A stretch of DNA of 11,059 nucleotides from Spartobacteria bacterium. Lineage in GTDB: Bacteria > Verrucomicrobiota > Verrucomicrobiae > Chthoniobacterales > UBA6821. The DNA is taken from assembly GCA_003136515.1 (NCBI GenBank), contig PLEU01000182.1, positions 1 through 11,059 of the forward strand, given 5' to 3'. Of the stretch, positions 8,088-11,059 are shown piece after piece. How positions within the stretch are numbered: position 1 is the stretch's first letter; every line of letters begins with the position of its first letter. The translations under genes were made by a program, and so were the position numbers. Below the pieces are notes generated by a model. It ran no database searches. It was not told the DNA's origin and was given only the letters and a program-made list of their open reading frames with translations.

Positions 8088-10571
8088 TTACCCAAAGAGC
8101 GGCAGCTCAGCCGTCGGATCGGGGGCACCGGGCGATTTGCGCCGCGTTCCAGCAAGTGCAGGACGTCCCTCGGCATTCAACTCCGCCTTCTCCAGATTGT
8201 TTAGGATCTCCCGTGCACGATCGACCACTACGCTGGGGAGGCCAGCCAACCTTGCGACCTGTATACCGTAACTGCGATCCGCAGCCCCCTGCATGATTTT
8301 GCGGAGGAAGACGATGCGGTCATTCTGCTCCCGGACGGCGACATTCAGGTTTCGTACGCCGTCGCGGGTGCGCGCCAGATCAGGCAGTTCGTGATAGTGC
8401 GTGGCAAACAAGGTGCGCGCTCGGGTTATATCATGCAAATATTCGGCCACACTCCAGGCGATTGAGAGCCCGTCAAAAGTGGCAGTTCCCCGCCCGATCT
8501 CATCTAGGAGAACAAGACTGCGCGAGGTGGCATTGTGGAGAATATTGGCTGTTTCATTCATCTCGACCATGAAGGTGGAGTGTCCTCGTGCGAGATCGTC
8601 GCTGGCGCCTACCCGTGTAAAAATCCGATCGGTCACACCGATGCGGGCCGAGGCCGCAGGAATCCAGCTCCCCATCTGGGCCATAATAGTGAGTAGACCG
8701 ACCTGACGAAGATAAGTGGATTTTCCTGCCATATTCGGCCCAGTGATGATCCCCATCCGGTGGGCGGCGGCGTCAAGATCCGTATCATTCGGGACGAAGC
8801 TCTCCCCACCCACACGCTGATCTAAGACGGGATGGCGACCTTCGCGGATTTTCAGCACTGCGGAGTCATCGACCACGGGCCGGGTATACCCATAGAGACG
8901 AGCAGTCTCCGCAAGTGAAGTCAGGGCATCGAGCGCCCCGGCGGCGGCGGCGGTCTCCTGAAGGGCTGCAGTTTTTTCCAGAATAACACCACGCAGTTGT
9001 TGAAAAAGTGCGATCTCAAGCGCTCTCGCACGTTCCTCGGAGCCCAGGATCTTGGCCTCCATTTCCTTCAACTCCGGGGTGATAAAGCGTTCCCCGCCTG
9101 CAGTTGTTTGCTTGCGCGTGTAGTCCTCTGGGACACTACCGAGATTGGCGGAGGTTATTTCTATGAAATAACCGAAGACCGCATTGAAGCGCACTTTTAG
9201 CGACTTGATTCCTGTGCGCTGAATCTCTTTTTCCTGCAGAGCGGCAATCCAAGCCTTTCCCTCCGTGGAGGCATTTTTCAGCTCATCAAGAGCGGCATCG
9301 TAGCCGGAACGGATCATCCCACCTTCGCGTATCGATGGCGGCGGTTCCTCCACCAAGGCCGAGTGAAGCAGTGCGGCCAACTCCGGAAGTGGATGCAGTG
9401 CTGTGGTGAGCCCGGTGAGTAAACCGTCATTGAACTCTCGGAGTGATTTCTGAATGGCCGGAAGCGATGTCAGAGAGTTGGCAAGTACTACTAAATCACG
9501 GGCTGTTCCGGTATTTTGACTTAACCGGGAGACCGCCCTCTCAATGTCATGGATGGCTCCGAGATGTCCACGCAACGAGCCTAGGCTTAGCGGATCGAAT
9601 ATGAAGGCTGCCAGTGACTCCTGCCTCTCCACAATGCGGACCGGATCTGTAAGCGGATGAAGAATCCAGTCGCGCAGTGTCCTCGCCCCCATCGGAGTAA
9701 CTGTGCGGTCAAGCACCCCGAACAAGGTCATACTCCGTCCAGCCCGGGATTGCACCAACTCCAGGTGCCCTTGGGTCGAGGCATCCAGAAGTAGATGTTC
9801 CGTGTGCCGGTAGGCGTGCAGGGCACACAGGTGAGAGGCATCGCGGCGAAGCGTGCGGGTGAGATAATGAAGCAGAGCCCCGGCGGCAGCAACCGCAAGC
9901 GGCACATCGCCTACGCCGAATCCATCTAGGGAGTGCACCTTGAAATGGGTCATAAGCACCTCCGTGGCAACCAGCGGGTCAAAGATGTAGGACTCCACTT
10001 CCTCAATGCCTGGAAAACCCAGTGGGAGATTCTGAACCGTATCAGCTTTCCCTTCGGGAATTAGAATCTCGGCAGGCGCTAGGCGCACCAACTCATCGAC
10101 GAGTGCACCAGTGGTAGGCAACTCGGTAATGCGGAACTCACCGGTGCTAAGATCGGCAACAGCGAGACCGAAAGCATCGTCCTTCTGCGACGGAAGCACC
10201 GCCGCGGTAAAATTATAACTCTTCTCTTCCAGTCCCACATCCTCCAGTGTCCCGGGACTCAGAATCCGCGTGATCTCGCGTCGGACAAGCTTCCCAGCCT
10301 GCACCTCCCCAACCTGTTCGCAGAGAGCCACGCGCTTTCCGACCGTAAGCAGTTTCTCCATATAGCCACGGGCTGCATGATACGGGACTCCGCACATCGG
10401 CACTTCACCACGCTTGGTTAGGGCCACGCCTAGGATGGCCGAGGCTTCGCGAGCATCGTCAAAGAACATCTCGTAGAAATCCCCCAGACGGAAGAGGAGG
10501 AATGTCCCCGGAGGAAGATCACGTCGTAAGGCGTGATACTGCTGCATCATCGGCGTCCCTGCATCGGCCAT
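8088..10571 (-). CDS. mutS: DNA mismatch repair ATPase MutS
   Basis: Recognises mismatches and small loops in newly replicated DNA and recruits MutL. At 827 residues it is a normal MutS1. Domain I has GDFYEMFFDDA with the mismatch-stacking Phe32 and Glu34. Connector, lever and clamp regions follow (about 120-560), including GYFIEIT near 467. The ATPase domain has Walker A GPNMAGKST at 611-619, the STFMVEM segment at 665-671, Walker B LVLLDEIGRGT with Asp690/Glu691, and ATHYHEL near 723-729. It ends AELPLFG, a common MutS end. The ATG at 10571-10569 gives the family TPMMQQY start and is preceded by AGGGAAA, a weak SD-like stretch. It follows thiG after 5 bases and precedes chrA by 12. No defects are seen; it should be functional. 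Confidence 0.98.
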   Translation of the reverse strand: MADAGTPMMQQYHALRRDLPPGTFLLFRLGDFYEMFFDDAREASAILGVALTKRGEVPMCGVPYHAARGYMEKLLTVGKRVALCEQVGEVQAGKLVRREITRILSPGTLEDVGLEEKSYNFTAAVLPSQKDDAFGLAVADLSTGEFRITELPTTGALVDELVRLAPAEILIPEGKADTVQNLPLGFPGIEEVESYIFDPLVATEVLMTHFKVHSLDGFGVGDVPLAVAAAGALLHYLTRTLRRDASHLCALHAYRHTEHLLLDASTQGHLELVQSRAGRSMTLFGVLDRTVTPMGARTLRDWILHPLTDPVRIVERQESLAAFIFDPLSLGSLRGHLGAIHDIERAVSRLSQNTGTARDLVVLANSLTSLPAIQKSLREFNDGLLTGLTTALHPLPELAALLHSALVEEPPPSIREGGMIRSGYDAALDELKNASTEGKAWIAALQEKEIQRTGIKSLKVRFNAVFGYFIEITSANLGSVPEDYTRKQTTAGGERFITPELKEMEAKILGSEERARALEIALFQQLRGVILEKTAALQETAAAAGALDALTSLAETARLYGYTRPVVDDSAVLKIREGRHPVLDQRVGGESFVPNDTDLDAAAHRMGIITGPNMAGKSTYLRQVGLLTIMAQMGSWIPAASARIGVTDRIFTRVGASDDLARGHSTFMVEMNETANILHNATSRSLVLLDEIGRGTATFDGLSIAWSVAEYLHDITRARTLFATHYHELPDLARTRDGVRNLNVAVREQNDRIVFLRKIMQGAADRSYGIQVARLAGLPSVVVDRAREILNNLEKAELNAEGRPALAGTRRKSPGAPDPTAELPLFG

Positions 10572-10576
10572 TTTCC

Positions 10577-11059
10577 CTAGTTCCTCAGAAAAGCCGTGAG
10601 TGGACTTGTTGGAACTGCCTGATCAGCCCGCATCGGAAGTCCGGCGATCATGGCCTCGCGAGCTCCCTCAACTGCGAGACGGAATGCACGCGCCATCCTG
10701 ACAGGATCCCCAGCCACCGCGATCGCGGTGTTTACAAGGACGGCATCGGCTCCTAGTTCGAGTGCCTCCGCAGCGTGGCTCGGCGCACCGATCCCCGCGT
10801 CAACAACGACAGGTACCATGGCCTGCTCGATGATGATCGCTATCTGGGCACGGGTCTCAATACCCCTGTTACTTCCGATGGGGGAACCCAGCGGCATGAC
10901 CGTCGCCGCTCCGGCGTCCTGCAGGCGTTTCGCTAGCACCGGATCGGCATTAATATAGGGCAGGACGGTAAAACCCTCCTTCACCAATAGTTCCGTGGCC
11001 TTCAGTGTCTCAACGGGATCGGGAAGAAGGTAACGGGGGTCGGGATGAATCTCCAGCTT
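10577..11059 (-). CDS. thiG: Thiazole synthase ThiG, C-terminal part (runs off right edge)
   Basis: Forms the thiazole phosphate of thiamine from 1-deoxyxylulose 5-phosphate, dehydroglycine and ThiS-thiocarboxylate, in a TIM-barrel enzyme. The 160 visible residues begin [20 protein letters not shown] and contain [54 protein letters not shown] and [11 protein letters not shown]. The last three form the phosphate-binding loops of the C-terminal barrel half. Roughly the first 95-100 residues, including the Schiff-base Lys, lie beyond the window. The C-terminal [12 protein letters not shown] tail is typical. The TTG at 10987 is inside the conserved domain and is not a start. mutS begins 5 bases after the stop, an unusual partner that suggests a shared transcript rather than shared function. 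Confidence 0.96.
   Translation of the reverse strand, partial: KLEIHPDPRYLLPDPVETLKATELLVKEGFTVLPYINADPVLAKRLQDAGAATVMPLGSPIGSNRGIETRAQIAIIIEQAMVPVVVDAGIGAPSHAAEALELGADAVLVNTAIAVAGDPVRMARAFRLAVEGAREAMIAGLPMRADQAVPTSPLTAFLRN

Noticed and set aside
8933..8960. Short GC-rich GGC-type repeat within mutS
   Set aside because: It encodes a run of alanines (AAAAGA) in a helical clamp segment of MutS; ordinary low-complexity coding sequence.

Overview
This is a densely packed bacterial chromosomal window of housekeeping genes, moderately GC-rich by eye. Nearly every gene is on the minus strand; one (aat) is on the plus strand. No gene marks the phylum decisively. Most starts have no clear Shine-Dalgarno (SD) sequence, L32 is of the zinc-binding type, and the gene mix (thiG-mutS-chrA; guaA-coaD-yceD-rpmF-plsX-fabH-purA) fits a Gram-negative outside the Proteobacteria. 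Verrucomicrobiota or a relative is my low-confidence guess. A probable lipoprotein signal fits a Gram-negative envelope but does not prove one.

Layout from right to left, which is the direction of transcription for minus-strand genes. At 11059-10577 is the C-terminal 160 codons of thiG (thiamine thiazole synthase). After 5 bases comes mutS (mismatch repair, 10571-8088), then after 12 bases chrA (two-domain chromate-type transporter, 8075-6792). The stop codon of chrA overlaps that of the convergent aat gene (plus strand, about 6175-6795), which encodes leucyl/phenylalanyl-tRNA-protein transferase of the N-degron pathway. Divergent from aat is a tiny predicted lipoprotein gene (6100-5912). Then follows a tight co-directional run: guaA (GMP synthase), coaD (CoA biosynthesis), yceD/DUF177 (23S rRNA/L32-linked), rpmF (L32), plsX and fabH (phospholipid and fatty-acid initiation). 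After a 279-base gap comes the 5' part of purA (AMP branch of purine synthesis), which runs off the left edge.

The run joins the GMP branch of purine synthesis, CoA and acyl supply, ribosomal protein L32 and membrane-lipid initiation, with overlaps or very short gaps (8-base plsX/fabH overlap, 20-base yceD/rpmF overlap, 7-base guaA-coaD gap). This suggests one growth-linked transcription unit. The rpmF-plsX-fabH core is a widely conserved neighbourhood.

The part not explained by genes is mainly 663-941, between fabH and purA. It holds a perfect 10-bp-stem hairpin (847-869), a segment resembling an IS21-family terminus (about 699-760), and a hairpin with a T-tract only 12 bases before the purA start (671-697). 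Two 5' ends also stand out: aat has no in-frame ATG and is preceded by an SD-associated 9-codon reading frame ending in a TTGA overlap, and guaA has a GTG start placed exactly where transcription from a TATACT box would begin. I found no CRISPR array, tRNA, rRNA, intact transposase or convincing new defence system.
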